64,000 nucleotides of DNA from Gloeobacter morelensis MG652769 (GCF_021018745.1 NZ_CP063845.1:1364001-1428000), one strand, 5' to 3'. Numbered from the stretch's first letter, positions 34,408 through 43,131 are shown. Translations and numbers: made by a program. Notes: a model not told the origin generated them from the sequence alone.

Positions 34408-35553
34408 CTAAACGTTAAAGACCGGTGCTGTGGAGCGCACTACCCGCGGCAGGCGGTGCTTAAAGCCGCAGAGGATTTCATAAGCAATAGTACCCAGGGG
34501 GTCGGCCCAGTCGGCGGCGCCGATTGCTTCATTGCCGTCGTGGCCCAGCAGCGTCACCACATCGCCCTCATCTACCGCGCCCAGGTGGGTGCAGTCAATA
34601 ACGATCTGGTCCATGGTGATCGCCCCTACCTGGGGAGCCCGTCTCCCGTGCACCAGCACCTGCAGTTGGCCCGAGAGCCGCCGCGGCACCCCGTCGGCGT
34701 AGCCGATGGCGACGGTGGCCAGGCGGCTCGGGGCCGGGGTGCGCCAGAAGTGGCCATAGCTCACGCCGGTGTCCGCCGGCACTTCCCGCACCTGGGTGAC
34801 CCGCGCCCTGACCTGCATCACCGGCCGCAGTTCGGCGGCTCCATAAAATTCGGGGGCGGGGTAGAGGCCGTAGAGGGCCATACCCACGCGCACCAGGTCG
34901 TAGTGTAATCCGGGATCGCCCAGGGCGGCGGCGGAATTGGCCAGGTGCACACACTTGGGCCGCACCCCGGCGGCTTCCAGTTCGCCCAGCACCCGCTCGA
35001 AGCGGCGGTGTTGCTCGCCCAGGGCGGCGGAGTCCGGCTCATCGGCGGTGGCCAGGTGCGAGTAGACCGAGGCAATTTGCAATCGGGGTAGCCGGTAGGC
35101 CAGGCGCACAAATTCGACGGCCTCCTGCCAGGGTGCGCCCAGGCGGGTCATGCCCGTGTCGATTTTGAGGTGCACCGGATGGGGAGCACTCAGGTGTTCC
35201 GCGCAGACGAGCACCTGGCGCGGCGTGCACAAGGTCGGTTCCAACCGCCAGTGTTCGACGGCGGCAACTTCGGCGCCGGTGTGGATGGGTCCCAGAACGA
35301 CGATCGGGCAACCCAAACCGGCCGAGCGCAACTGCGCACCTTCTTCGAGGGTGGCCACCCCCAGGCAGGCGGCCCCCGCCTCCAGGGCGGCGCGGCTGGC
35401 ACTGAGGGCGCCGTGGCCGTAGGCGTCGGCTTTGACCACCGCCATCACCCGGCAATGGGGCTGCAATCTTTGTCCAATTTGTTGAACATTGTGCCTGAGG
35501 GCATCGAGATCGATTTCCACCCAGGCGCGCCGCGTCGCATCAAACCCGTCCAC
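34408..35553 (-). CDS. alr: Alanine racemase
   Basis: 381 residues, a PLP-dependent fold III racemase that makes D-alanine for peptidoglycan. The PLP-binding Lys is K41 in VVKADAYGHG. The second catalytic Tyr lies in GVSYGHFWRT, and AIGYADGVPR, MDQIVIDC and the C-terminal AYEILCGFKHRLPR are all typical. ATG at 35553; length is normal. The same strand carries the caspase-like operon downstream, but a 87-bp gap with an inverted repeat separates them. Confidence 0.95.
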   Translation of the reverse strand: MDGFDATRRAWVEIDLDALRHNVQQIGQRLQPHCRVMAVVKADAYGHGALSASRAALEAGAACLGVATLEEGAQLRSAGLGCPIVVLGPIHTGAEVAAVEHWRLEPTLCTPRQVLVCAEHLSAPHPVHLKIDTGMTRLGAPWQEAVEFVRLAYRLPRLQIASVYSHLATADEPDSAALGEQHRRFERVLGELEAAGVRPKCVHLANSAAALGDPGLHYDLVRVGMALYGLYPAPEFYGAAELRPVMQVRARVTQVREVPADTGVSYGHFWRTPAPSRLATVAIGYADGVPRRLSGQLQVLVHGRRAPQVGAITMDQIVIDCTHLGAVDEGDVVTLLGHDGNEAIGAADWADPLGTIAYEILCGFKHRLPRVVRSTAPVFNV

Positions 35554-35680
35554 TGCTCACTCACCCGCTCTGGCGCGACGGGCGAAACCCGTTTGTCGCG
35601 CAATCGTTGGATGTCAGTGTAACAGCAGGTCCATCAGGGTGATCTCCACAGGCATGGGGAAAGGGCCATTCCCCGGTTCC

Positions 35681-36718
35681 TCAAGCCAGACACGCCGACC
35701 AGCGGGCCTTGAGCGCCTCGCGGTCGAAATCCTTGCCGATAAAGACAGCCTGGTTTTTGCGCGCACCGTCCCAGGTTTCGCGGTCGATGCGGATGCGGCT
35801 GCCCACCAGATGAAAGATCACTTTTTCGGGCGACTCTGCCAGCCAGAGGATGCCCTTGCCCCGAAAGACGCCCTCGGGCAAATCTTTGAGAAACTGCTCG
35901 AATTGCTTGGCGGCAAGGGGCCGCTCGGAGACCAGCGAGATCGAGGTAAAGCCTTCCGCCTCGATGTGGTTGTGGTGGTGATGGTCGTGATCATGCTCGT
36001 GATGGTCGTGGCTATGCCCGTGGTCGTGCTCGTCGTGGTCGTGGCCGCAGTCGGGACCGTGGACGTGCCCGTGCTCCTCCGTCTCGGCTTCGGCGAATTG
36101 CTCTTCGAGTTTGAAGACGCCCACATCGAGGATCATGCGTAGATCCACGCGGCCGTATTCGGTGCGCAGGATAGGACCGTCCTCTTTGAGTTCGCGGATC
36201 TGCCCTTCGAGCCGTTCGAGCGCTTCGTGTTCGACGCAGTCGGTCTTGTTGAGCAAGATAATATCCGAGTAGGCGATCTGGTTGGCGGCGGTCTCGGAAT
36301 TGAATAACGTCGGGGCAAAATTTTCGGCGTCCACGACGCCGATGATGCCGTCGAGGCGGGTGACGTTGCGCAGTTCGGGACCCAAAAACGTCATCGCCAC
36401 CGGCAGCGGGTCGGCAAGGCCCGTGGTCTCGACCACCAGATAGTCGACTTTGTGATCGCGCTCCAGAATGCGCAGGGTGGCCTGCACCAGGTCGTCGCGG
36501 ACGGTGCAGCAGATACAGCCGTTCTCCAGTTCGACCATGTCTTCTTCGGTGGAGACGATCAGTTCGCTGTCGATGCCGATATCGCCGAACTCGTTGACGA
36601 TTACGGCCGTTTTGATGCCCTGGTTGTTGCGCAGGATGTGGTTGACCAGCGTCGTCTTGCCGCTGCCCAAAAATCCGGTGATTACCGTGACAGGTAGGCC
36701 ACGCTCTTGAATCTGCAT
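35681..36718 (-). CDS. CobW/ZNG-type G3E GTPase with His-rich metal loop
   Basis: 345 residues. Walker A is GFLGSGKTTL (15-24), the metal site GCICC spans 67-71, and the NKTDCVE guanine motif is present. A long His/Asp-rich loop (about 215-255, HDHDEHDHGHSHDHHEHDHD, 20 residues of it) should bind zinc or another metal. The C-terminal CobW_C domain follows. Such proteins are GTP-driven metal chaperones or insertases (zinc, sometimes cobalt). It sits away from the cob genes here, which favours the zinc role. No Zur site was identified. Confidence 0.9.
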   Translation of the reverse strand: MQIQERGLPVTVITGFLGSGKTTLVNHILRNNQGIKTAVIVNEFGDIGIDSELIVSTEEDMVELENGCICCTVRDDLVQATLRILERDHKVDYLVVETTGLADPLPVAMTFLGPELRNVTRLDGIIGVVDAENFAPTLFNSETAANQIAYSDIILLNKTDCVEHEALERLEGQIRELKEDGPILRTEYGRVDLRMILDVGVFKLEEQFAEAETEEHGHVHGPDCGHDHDEHDHGHSHDHHEHDHDHHHHNHIEAEGFTSISLVSERPLAAKQFEQFLKDLPEGVFRGKGILWLAESPEKVIFHLVGSRIRIDRETWDGARKNQAVFIGKDFDREALKARWSACLA

Positions 36719-36830
36719 GTGGGATTCCTCAGGGTGCTTCGCTTCGCCCTCTCTTTAGTATGCACCGGACCGCCTCCGCCTCGTAGACCGCCCCCGGCGG
36801 TTACCCTAAAAGGGTCGCGCGGCACCTTCG

Positions 36831-37889
36831 ATGCCCCTCAAGCTCTGCCTGTACAGCTCCGCCCACGGCTTCGGCCATACCACCCGGCTTCTGGCGGTGG
36901 CCAGCCGCCTGCGCGCGATCGAACCCCAGGCGCGCATCGTGCTGCATTCCCATGTGCCCGACTGGCTGGTCGCGGTGCACATGGACGCGGGCCTCGAGCG
37001 GCGCGGCACGCTCCTCGATGTCGGGCTGGTCCAATCCGACAGCTTCACCACCGACCGGGAGGCCACCCTCGATCGCATTCGAGCGCTCCAGGCGCGCTCG
37101 GAGGCGCTGGTGCGCGCCGAGCGCGAATGGCTGGCGCAAGAAAATTTTGATATCGTCCTGGCGGACATTCCGCCGCTAGCAGGCAGGCTTGCGGACGCAA
37201 AGCGGCCGGTGTGGGGCATGAGCAACTTCGGCTGGGACTTTATCTACCGCCATATCGAAGACGAACGCTTCGCGCCGCTGGCCGCCTGGTCCGCCCAACT
37301 CTACCGCGGGTACTCGGGATTATTCCGGTTGCCCTTTGCCGAGGCGATGGCTGCCTTTGCTGCCGTCGAGCCGGTGCCCCTGGTGGTCAACGAGGCGCGC
37401 TTCGGGCGCGACCACGTCCGCCACAGGCTCGGGATCGCCCCCGATCGGCCCACCGCCTTGCTGACCTTCGGCGGTTTGGGGATGACCGCTTTTCCGGCTG
37501 AGCGGGTGGCCGAGCACCCCGACTGGCAGTTCGTGGTCACCGCCGCCGCTCCTCCGGCCCCGAACCTCACGATGGTCGAACCGGGCGCCTGGCGGCTTAT
37601 CGAACTACTGACGGCGGTGGACCTGGCCATCATCAAACCCGGCTACAGCACCGTCGCCGAGTGCTGCGCCCTCGGTTTGCCGGTGGTCTGCCTCACCCGG
37701 CCGGGATTCGCCGAGGCGGACCTGCTCATCGACGGCATGTCGCGCCTGCTCGATTGCCGCGTGCTCACCACCGAAGCGTTCTTGGCGCAGAGGTGGGATT
37801 TTCTGGACGGCTCGCTCGCTTGTCGTCCGCCGGTCCTGGCCCAGGGCGCCCAACGGGTGGCCGAATGTCTGCTTGCCGTGGTGCGCTGA
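36831..37889 (+). CDS. MurG/UGT-like glycosyltransferase family protein
   Basis: 352 residues, GT-B fold. The N-terminal half starts with LKLCLYSSAHGFGHTTRLLAVA (shown as parts: LCLYSSAHGFGHTTR). The C-terminal half has ALLTFGGLGM and DLAIIKPGYSTVAECCALGLPVV, the donor-binding region of UGT/MurG-like enzymes. The donor and acceptor are unknown. A short palindrome (ACCCT-AAA-AGGGT, 36803-36815) lies just before the start. Confidence 0.82.
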   Translation: MPLKLCLYSSAHGFGHTTRLLAVASRLRAIEPQARIVLHSHVPDWLVAVHMDAGLERRGTLLDVGLVQSDSFTTDREATLDRIRALQARSEALVRAEREWLAQENFDIVLADIPPLAGRLADAKRPVWGMSNFGWDFIYRHIEDERFAPLAAWSAQLYRGYSGLFRLPFAEAMAAFAAVEPVPLVVNEARFGRDHVRHRLGIAPDRPTALLTFGGLGMTAFPAERVAEHPDWQFVVTAAAPPAPNLTMVEPGAWRLIELLTAVDLAIIKPGYSTVAECCALGLPVVCLTRPGFAEADLLIDGMSRLLDCRVLTTEAFLAQRWDFLDGSLACRPPVLAQGAQRVAECLLAVVR

Positions 37890-38031
37890 TGCGGATTCGG
37901 GGATGGTGCGCTCCCAATTGTGCGCAAGCGAGTAATATTGCGCATAGGGCAGAAACAATGGATCACCATTCCATCTGGGCTGGCCCGACCGCTGGATCCC
38001 ACACACTCACTGCTCACTGCACTGGATCGCT

Positions 38032-38469
38032 ATGGGTTTTGAAAGGCTGTTTGCTGCACAGTGGCGAAGTCTGGGCCTGTGTTGGCGCCCATTGCTGTTG
38101 CACATCGGCGTCTACGCCCTGTTGTGTGCAGTGTTGAACCTGGCCTTCAGCGGCAACGACGTCTGGCAGTACCTCGACCGGATGATCCTGGTGATTGGGG
38201 TCGCCTCGGCGATGATCCAGGCCGGCGGCTTTGTGGCCCGTTTGCTCTGGCTCGGGGTGGCCATCGGTGAGGCGGGCGGATTGGTATCGCGCTGCACGGC
38301 CCTGGTGTTGCCCCAGGTGCCGGCCGGTCTGGTCCAACTTGCTTACGCCGGTTTGCTGCTCATCTTGTTTTTGTTGCTGGCGCGCTCCTCCAGCGGCGAC
38401 GGCGGGCTTCCCACCCTCACCCCCGACGCGCCTTTGAGCCCCTCGCGCTCGCCCCTGCGGTTACGCTAG
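38032..38469 (+). CDS. Small membrane protein, unknown
   Basis: 145 residues with three hydrophobic stretches (PLLLHIGVYALLCAVLNLAF, MILVIGVASAMIQAGG, LVQLAYAGLLLILFLLLA) and a Ser/Pro-rich polar tail (LTPDAPLSPSRSPLRLR). Family not recognised. It is 24 bp upstream of the ferredoxin-like gene and may share its transcript. Confidence 0.6.
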   Translation: MGFERLFAAQWRSLGLCWRPLLLHIGVYALLCAVLNLAFSGNDVWQYLDRMILVIGVASAMIQAGGFVARLLWLGVAIGEAGGLVSRCTALVLPQVPAGLVQLAYAGLLLILFLLLARSSSGDGGLPTLTPDAPLSPSRSPLRLR

Positions 38470-38493
38470 AGCCAGTCGCAGGCACTTGCTGAA

Positions 38494-38868
38494 ATGGGCT
38501 CGAATTTGACCGAGGTGGCCAGCAATCTCTCCATCGGTTCCTACCGCTGGCATCTGTTTTTGTGCGCCGACCAGACCAAACCCGCCTGCTGCGACAAAGC
38601 GGCGAGCCTGGTGAGCTGGGACTATCTCAAGGGGCGGCTCAAAGCCCTGGGGCTCGACCGGGGCGAGGCGGCTGTCTTTCGCACCAAGGCCAACTGCCTG
38701 CGCGTCTGCCGCGATGGCCCGATTCTGCTGGTCTACCCGGGCGGCTTCTGGTACCACAGCGCCACCCCCGAGGTGCTCGAGCGCGTCATCCAGGAGCACC
38801 TAATAGGCGGGGTGCCGGTCGCGGAATTTTTGTTTGCTAGAAACCCTCTGCCAGAAGAAAGTCACTGA
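38494..38868 (+). CDS. Thioredoxin-like [2Fe-2S] ferredoxin
   Basis: 124 residues. Four cysteines fit the thioredoxin-like ferredoxin pattern: C24 (FLCADQ), C32 or C33 (ACCDK), C68 (ANCLRVC) and C72, with [11 protein letters not shown] typical of cyanobacterial members. It should carry electrons in the cytoplasm; the partner is unknown. Its stop overlaps the convergent Uma2 remnant by 7 bp. Confidence 0.87.
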   Translation: MGSNLTEVASNLSIGSYRWHLFLCADQTKPACCDKAASLVSWDYLKGRLKALGLDRGEAAVFRTKANCLRVCRDGPILLVYPGGFWYHSATPEVLERVIQEHLIGGVPVAEFLFARNPLPEESH

Positions 38869-39251
38869 CGATTTGAGCCGCCCCGGCGAACTTCGCGGAC
38901 CTGGTCGAAAATTTGTAGCGCACTCAGGTTCAGCCCAAGAGTCATCGGCTCAGCCATAGGCTTAGCATCCTGGTAAACCGTTTTCCGGGTCGGGCTGAAG
39001 TAGGTCAGACCTGGTACCGGCACCCAATCGACGCCGCGCCGCTTTAAAACGACGGCCCATTTCGGCCCCAGCCTGCCATGGTCCATAGCCCAGCCGTCCA
39101 GCAGTCGGAGCAGCACCTTTTGCAGCGAAGCGTGAAAAAACTTTGACGACACTTTGGCAACCGCCTGTCCGTCAACCAGCTCGAAGGCCGTCTCGCCCTC
39201 GGGCAGGGCAAAAAATTGCTCCAGTGTGAGATCGCTGCGCGTTGTCGCCAT
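38862..39251 (-). pseudogene. Uma2 family protein, internally deleted
   Basis: 129 residues against about 185 for full Uma2 proteins of this type (compare the genes at 49440 and 50023). The N-terminal half is complete (LTLEQFFALPEGETAFELVDGQAV, quoted as LTLEQFFALPEGE, to KRRGVDWVPVPGLTYFSP). It then jumps to a C-terminal-like end (GLNLSALQIFD), skipping the segment with the PEL-hydrophobic-E and tyrosine-rich nuclease core. An internal deletion is likely and the product is probably inactive. A short functional variant cannot be excluded. Confidence 0.6.
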
Positions 39252-39290
39252 GCTCCCATACTAGACGTGGAGACTTTATAGAGCTTTCCC

Positions 39291-40289
39291 ATGCCGATGC
39301 CTTCCGCGCGCCAGTTCGAGCGTTTGATGAGGATGGACGAGTGGATTCGTAGCGGCCAGGCGCGCAGCATCGGGCAACTCGCTCAAAAGCTCGAAGTCAG
39401 TCCGAGGACCATCAGCACCGACACCGATTTTTTGCGCGATCAGCTCAAAGCACCGCTGGAGTTTGAACGGGGAGGTCGAGGCTGGTATTACACAGATCCC
39501 CAGTGGAGACTGCCGCTGGTGCCCCTCAGCGAGGGGGAACTGTTTGCCCTCGTTTTGGGAAGCCGCATGCTCGAAGCGGCGGCGGGGGCAGCCTATTCCC
39601 AGGAGTTGCAGTCCGCTATCGATCGGTTGGTGCGGCGGATGCCCGATCAAACCTGGGCGGACTTGCAGACGATCGTCGAAGAGCGCATCCAGTTCGGCTC
39701 CGGGGGCCTTATCGATCTCAATCCCGAAGTCTGGCGCAAACTCACCGAGGCAAGCCAGGCCAATCGCGTGGTCGAGATGACCTACTTTACCGCCTCGCGC
39801 AACAGCCTCTCGACTCGCAAATTTAACCCATATTTGCTGTACGTCTACCGTGGTACCAACCCCTACGCCATCGGCTACTGCCACCAGAGAAAGGAAATCC
39901 GTTACTTCCGGGTCGATCGCATCCGCGGGCTGTACCTGAGCGAGGAGCGCTTCGAGCGAGAGCCCGGCTTCAGCGCTCGGGAGTACCTCAACCTGGTCTT
40001 TCAAGTTGAAGCGGGCGGGCAGCCGCAACCGGTCGCCGTGCGCTTCAACGCCAAAGTGGCACCGTACATTCGGGAGCGGCGCTGGCACCGGACCCAGCAG
40101 ATCGATGAGCACGGCGACGGTTCGCTGACTTTGCGCATGGAGGTGCCGGGTCTGGCGGAGGTGAAGCGCTGGGTGATGGGCTACGGCGGCGATGCCGTCA
40201 TCGAGGAACCGGCCGAACTGGTGGCGATGATCAGCCAGGAGATTGCCAAAATGGCGGCGCACTACCACCAGGTGCGCCCGTCGTTGTAA
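39291..40289 (+). CDS. WYL-domain transcriptional regulator
   Basis: 332 residues: an N-terminal winged helix of DeoR type (SIGQLAQKLEVSPRTISTD, about 26-44), a central linker and a WYL domain (RKFNPYLLYVYRGTNPYAIGY, in parts NPYLLYVYRG and NPYAIGYCH; then YFRVDRIRGL), and a C-terminal WCX-like extension. WYL regulators bind ligands or nucleic acids and often control CRISPR-Cas and phage-defence operons in cyanobacteria. It is the first gene of the defence island, about 2.8 kb upstream of cas6, so it may regulate it. Confidence 0.87.
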   Translation: MPMPSARQFERLMRMDEWIRSGQARSIGQLAQKLEVSPRTISTDTDFLRDQLKAPLEFERGGRGWYYTDPQWRLPLVPLSEGELFALVLGSRMLEAAAGAAYSQELQSAIDRLVRRMPDQTWADLQTIVEERIQFGSGGLIDLNPEVWRKLTEASQANRVVEMTYFTASRNSLSTRKFNPYLLYVYRGTNPYAIGYCHQRKEIRYFRVDRIRGLYLSEERFEREPGFSAREYLNLVFQVEAGGQPQPVAVRFNAKVAPYIRERRWHRTQQIDEHGDGSLTLRMEVPGLAEVKRWVMGYGGDAVIEEPAELVAMISQEIAKMAAHYHQVRPSL

Positions 40290-40341
40290 GTGAGGCCTAT
40301 CCGGTGGACAATTGCACTAAGGGTTTCTAACGGTACCGACG

Positions 40342-41130
40342 ATGACCACCCTTCTTGCACCCATCACCTATCCGAGTGGAGACGGACTGCCCGTGGCGGA
40401 GACTTTCGTGCACCTCTACGCCATACTCACCACCCTCGAAGTGCTCAAGCAATACCTCGAAGGACAACAAGCCACCGTCCTCGCCAACCAGTTTCTCTAC
40501 TACGCGCCGGGCGTGCCCACCGCCCGGGTGGCGCCCGACGTGATGGTCATCTTCGGCGTGGCACCGGGAGGCCGCGACAATTACAAAACCTGGGAAGAGG
40601 GGCAGGTACCTGCGATCATTTTCGAAGTCACCTCGGCAGCCACGCAAAAAAAAGACCAGGGAGACAAGAAGACCCTCTACGCTCTGCTGGGCGTTCGTGA
40701 ATACTGGCTGTTCGATCCCAGGGGTGAATGGATCCCGCAAAGACTCCAGGGCAATCGCTTGGAAAACTTCATCGAGGAGGGCGAACCGGTCAACCGCTAC
40801 GCTCCCATCCAGGACGGCATCAGTCAGCCCCTCGGCTTGCGGTTGCAGGTCGAAGACGACCTCATCGGTTTTTACCGGCTGGACAATGGCCAGAAGCTGC
40901 TCATCCCGGCAGAACTTGCCTCAGAACTGCGCTCCACCGCCGCCCGTTTGGAACTGGAACAACAGGCCAGAATGCAGGCCGAACAACAAGCCGCGCAAGA
41001 GCAACAAGCCAGAATACAGGCCGAACAACAGGCCGCGCAAGAACGACTGGCCAGAATACAGGCCGAACAGAGGGCTGCCACCCTGGCTGAGCGTCTGCGC
41101 GAGTTGGGAATCGACCCGGAGCAGTTTTAA
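40342..41130 (+). CDS. Uma2 family endonuclease-like protein with long coiled-coil tail
   Basis: 262 residues. The Uma2 core (VAPDVMVIFGV, VPAIIFEVTSAATQKKDQ, LLGVREYWLFDP) is followed by a helical repeat at about 205-250 in which EQQARMQAEQQAAQ-type units recur three times before ERLRELGIDPEQF. The closest relative in the window is the gene at 15439, with the same tail end. Nuclease activity is a fold-based inference. The first of three intact Uma2 genes directly upstream of the CRISPR locus. Confidence 0.82.
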   Translation: MTTLLAPITYPSGDGLPVAETFVHLYAILTTLEVLKQYLEGQQATVLANQFLYYAPGVPTARVAPDVMVIFGVAPGGRDNYKTWEEGQVPAIIFEVTSAATQKKDQGDKKTLYALLGVREYWLFDPRGEWIPQRLQGNRLENFIEEGEPVNRYAPIQDGISQPLGLRLQVEDDLIGFYRLDNGQKLLIPAELASELRSTAARLELEQQARMQAEQQAAQEQQARIQAEQQAAQERLARIQAEQRAATLAERLRELGIDPEQF

Positions 41131-41177
41131 GGGCACCAAACCAAGAGTTGGATTTTGCAGCGCCGGAGCATCCAAAG

Positions 41178-41756
41178 GTGATCGCCAACCCCCAATCCCA
41201 ACCGATAGCACCCCTTGACTACTTGGCCTGGGAACTGCAGCAGCCCGGCCGGCACGAATACATCGACGGCCGCGTCCTGGCGATGACCGGGGCTTCGGCA
41301 GCCCACAACACCGTCCTCACCAATCTGAGCCGGGAATTGAGCAACCATCTGCGGGCCACCCCCTGCCGGGTATTCACCGCGGACATGAAAGTTCAGATAA
41401 CGGCGGAGGGGCCATTTTTTTACCCGGATGCCGCGGTGACCTGCAGCGAGCAGGACGACGAGGCCACCTACACCCTCAGCGAACCCTGTCTGATTGTCGA
41501 GGTGCTTTCGCCATCTACCGAAGCGTTCGATCGAGGCGCCAAGTTTGCTCATTATCGCCGCCTGAGTTCGTTGCAGGAGTATGTTCTCATCGACAGCCAG
41601 AGCGCCGGTGTCGAGTGCTTTCGGTCTGGCCCCGACCGTGAGCGGACCTGGATTTTGCAGTTATATGCTCCCGACTCCGAGCTTTTCTTCGAAAGCATCG
41701 ATCTCAAGCTGTCCATTGCCGCCATCTACGAAAAGGTCCGATTCTCAACTGCCTAG
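41178..41756 (+). CDS. Uma2 family endonuclease-like protein
   Basis: 192 residues from the GTG at 41178, which has CGGAG upstream; a TTG at 41148 would add ten. Typical core: YLAWELQQPGRHEYIDGRVL, MTGASAAHN, FYPDAAVTC, PCLIVEVLSPSTEAFDRGAK and LQEYVLIDS. The Asp and Glu of DAAV and IVEVLSPST are the PD-(D/E)XK positions. 47 bp after the preceding Uma2 gene and 28 bp before the next. Confidence 0.84.
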   Translation: MIANPQSQPIAPLDYLAWELQQPGRHEYIDGRVLAMTGASAAHNTVLTNLSRELSNHLRATPCRVFTADMKVQITAEGPFFYPDAAVTCSEQDDEATYTLSEPCLIVEVLSPSTEAFDRGAKFAHYRRLSSLQEYVLIDSQSAGVECFRSGPDRERTWILQLYAPDSELFFESIDLKLSIAAIYEKVRFSTA

Positions 41757-41784
41757 AATGATGACAGCACAGGGAGTTCAGGCG

Positions 41785-42396
41785 ATGGGTCCGATTCTCG
41801 AACAAGCTCAAAGAACTTGCATACATCTTCAGCTGCCGCCTGCTCTGCACCTCAGCGATGACCAGCTGTTTGAGCTTTGCCGGATCAATCGGGAGCTGCG
41901 CATCGAACGAACGGCTCTGGGGAATCTCATCATTATGTCGCCGACAGGCAGCGAGACAGGTGCCCGCAACGCCAGCCTCACCGGTCAACTTTGGCTGTGG
42001 AACCGTAGTACGCAGATGGGACAAGTGTTCGATTCCTCGTCAGGTTTCACTCTGCCCAACGGTGCTATGCGCTCTCCTGACGCCGCCTGGATCCGCCAGG
42101 ATCGCTGGGCTGCTTTGCACCCTGAACAAAAGAAAAAATTCGCTCCCATCACACCGGACTTTGTTGCAGAACTCAAGTCGCCCACCGATGACCTCGCCGA
42201 TCTCAAGGCCAAGATGCAGGAATACATCGACAACGGCGTGCTGCTTGGCTGGCTTCTAGATCCTGAGCAGCGCCAGGTGTGGATATACAGACCCGGGCTT
42301 GAAGCAGAAATCTTAAATAACCCTGTGTACATTTCTGACGCGCGATTACATGACTTCAAGCTTAAAACAGCGAGTGTTTTCTCCCAAACCACTTGA
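41785..42396 (+). CDS. Uma2 family endonuclease-like protein
   Basis: 203 residues. The ATG at 41785 has AGGGAG 8 nt upstream; earlier in-frame ATGs at 41758 and 41761 are less likely. Motifs: LSDDQLFELCRINRELRIER, SPTGSETGARNASL, RSPDAAWIR, DFVAELKSPTDDLADLKAKM and GVLLGWLLDP. The D of SPDAAW and E..K of VAELKSP complete the nuclease core. Third of three tandem Uma2 genes; after it base composition drops sharply in the gap before cas6. Confidence 0.85.
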   Translation: MGPILEQAQRTCIHLQLPPALHLSDDQLFELCRINRELRIERTALGNLIIMSPTGSETGARNASLTGQLWLWNRSTQMGQVFDSSSGFTLPNGAMRSPDAAWIRQDRWAALHPEQKKKFAPITPDFVAELKSPTDDLADLKAKMQEYIDNGVLLGWLLDPEQRQVWIYRPGLEAEILNNPVYISDARLHDFKLKTASVFSQTT

Positions 42397-42430
42397 TCCT
42401 ACGTAAAGAAAAGCCCTTTCCAAGATTCTG

Positions 42431-42534
42431 TATAATATAACTTTAGCCACTTCGGCGTTGAGCATCTGAGTGCAGCACAGAAGCGTTCTTAGAAGACGCT
42501 AGTAAAATCGGTGACGCCGTCAGGCGATACGCAA
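42431..42534 (+). ncRNA. Candidate crRNA-like regulatory RNA: two degenerate CRISPR repeats around one spacer
   Basis: A TATAAT box (42431-42436) precedes degenerate repeat 1, which keeps the 3' end of the array repeat: GGCGTTGAGCAT (42454-42465) against GGAGTTGAGCAC. A 33-nt spacer-like stretch (42466-42498) follows. Then comes degenerate repeat 2 (42499-42534), which matches the array repeat at 21 of 36 positions, including AATC-GTGAC-CCG and AGG. Its stem CGCC/GGCG differs from the array's CTCC/GGAG by a compensating base-pair swap. Thus the first repeat keeps the 5' handle part and the second the hairpin part, as a processed crRNA needs. Transcription is inferred. Confidence 0.6.
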
Positions 42535-42598
42535 ACAGAGTCTGCATCTGAATAATTAAATTTACTTTTTTATTCTCCGGCAGGTCGACTAATGGATC

Positions 42599-42661
42599 TT
42601 GACGGTCCGATCCAAAAAGTATAAGATGCTGAGAGCAGCGCAGAAAAGCTCTAAAGTCAAA
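42599..42661 (+). promoter_or_regulatory. Promoter with a putative Cascade target site over its start
   Basis: TTGACG (42599-42604), 17 bp, then TAAGAT (42622-42627) form a plausible promoter. From 42629 the sequence CTGAGAGCAGCGCAGAA matches the first 17 nt of the upstream mini-CRISPR spacer (CTGAGTGCAGCACAGAA) except at positions 6 and 12, the positions type I Cascade does not read. The 3 nt before it, ATG, would be the PAM. Binding here would block transcription of the small ORF at 42681 and possibly of cas6. Confidence 0.55.
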
Positions 42662-42680
42662 AACGTGACGGAGATAAACA

Positions 42681-42884
42681 ATGAATAACGAAGACTTGAA
42701 TTTTCACTTCCGCTTCTTGCTTGCAATTTTGTCCTACGCCTTGGCTCTGGAAAGCGAGAATCAATTGCTAGACGAAGAGGTTCGCAACTGCCAGCTCGAA
42801 ATTGCGAAATTGAGGGCTGCAGCCGACCCATCCCTACTTAATGACCTCCCTTCTCAAGAACAACGTTATGAGGAAAACTCCTAG
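42681..42884 (+). CDS. Small protein of unknown function between mini-CRISPR and cas6
   Basis: 67 residues with GGAG 9 nt before the ATG. A hydrophobic or amphipathic N-terminal helix (FHFRFLLAILSYALALESEN) leads into a coiled-coil-like acidic helix (LLDEEVRNCQLEIAKLRAA). Not recognised. It is the first gene behind the promoter that carries the putative Cascade target, so it holds the position of the toxin in CreTA modules. That role is inference. GC content is clearly lower than in the flanking genes. The 247 bp after it, up to cas6, hold no convincing gene. Confidence 0.5.
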   Translation: MNNEDLNFHFRFLLAILSYALALESENQLLDEEVRNCQLEIAKLRAAADPSLLNDLPSQEQRYEENS

Positions 42885-43131
42885 GCCAATTTGCAAATAC
42901 AAAGTTTTTTAATTCTTGCTCTCAGTTATGGCTTGAAGATTTTACGAAGTATCGCAACTATACCAGAGCGCGACATTCATCATCTTGGCCGAGGTTTCGA
43001 ACGGCGACACATTGACTCTTCGCAACCTTCATCAGCAGCTGTCATTTCTGCAAAAAAGTTGCAGACTCACACTGAAGCTCCATTGCAGACTCCCAACCCC
43101 AGAATAAAAATATTAAAGGAAAAAACCACCC
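42885..43131. other. cas6 upstream region
   Basis: No gene seen. TTGCAGACTC occurs twice, at 43059-43068 and 43083-43092, a 24-bp-spaced direct repeat close to the cas operon start that could be an operator, for example for the WYL regulator. AAAGGA precedes the cas6 ATG. A good -35/-10 pair was not found here. Confidence 0.45.
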
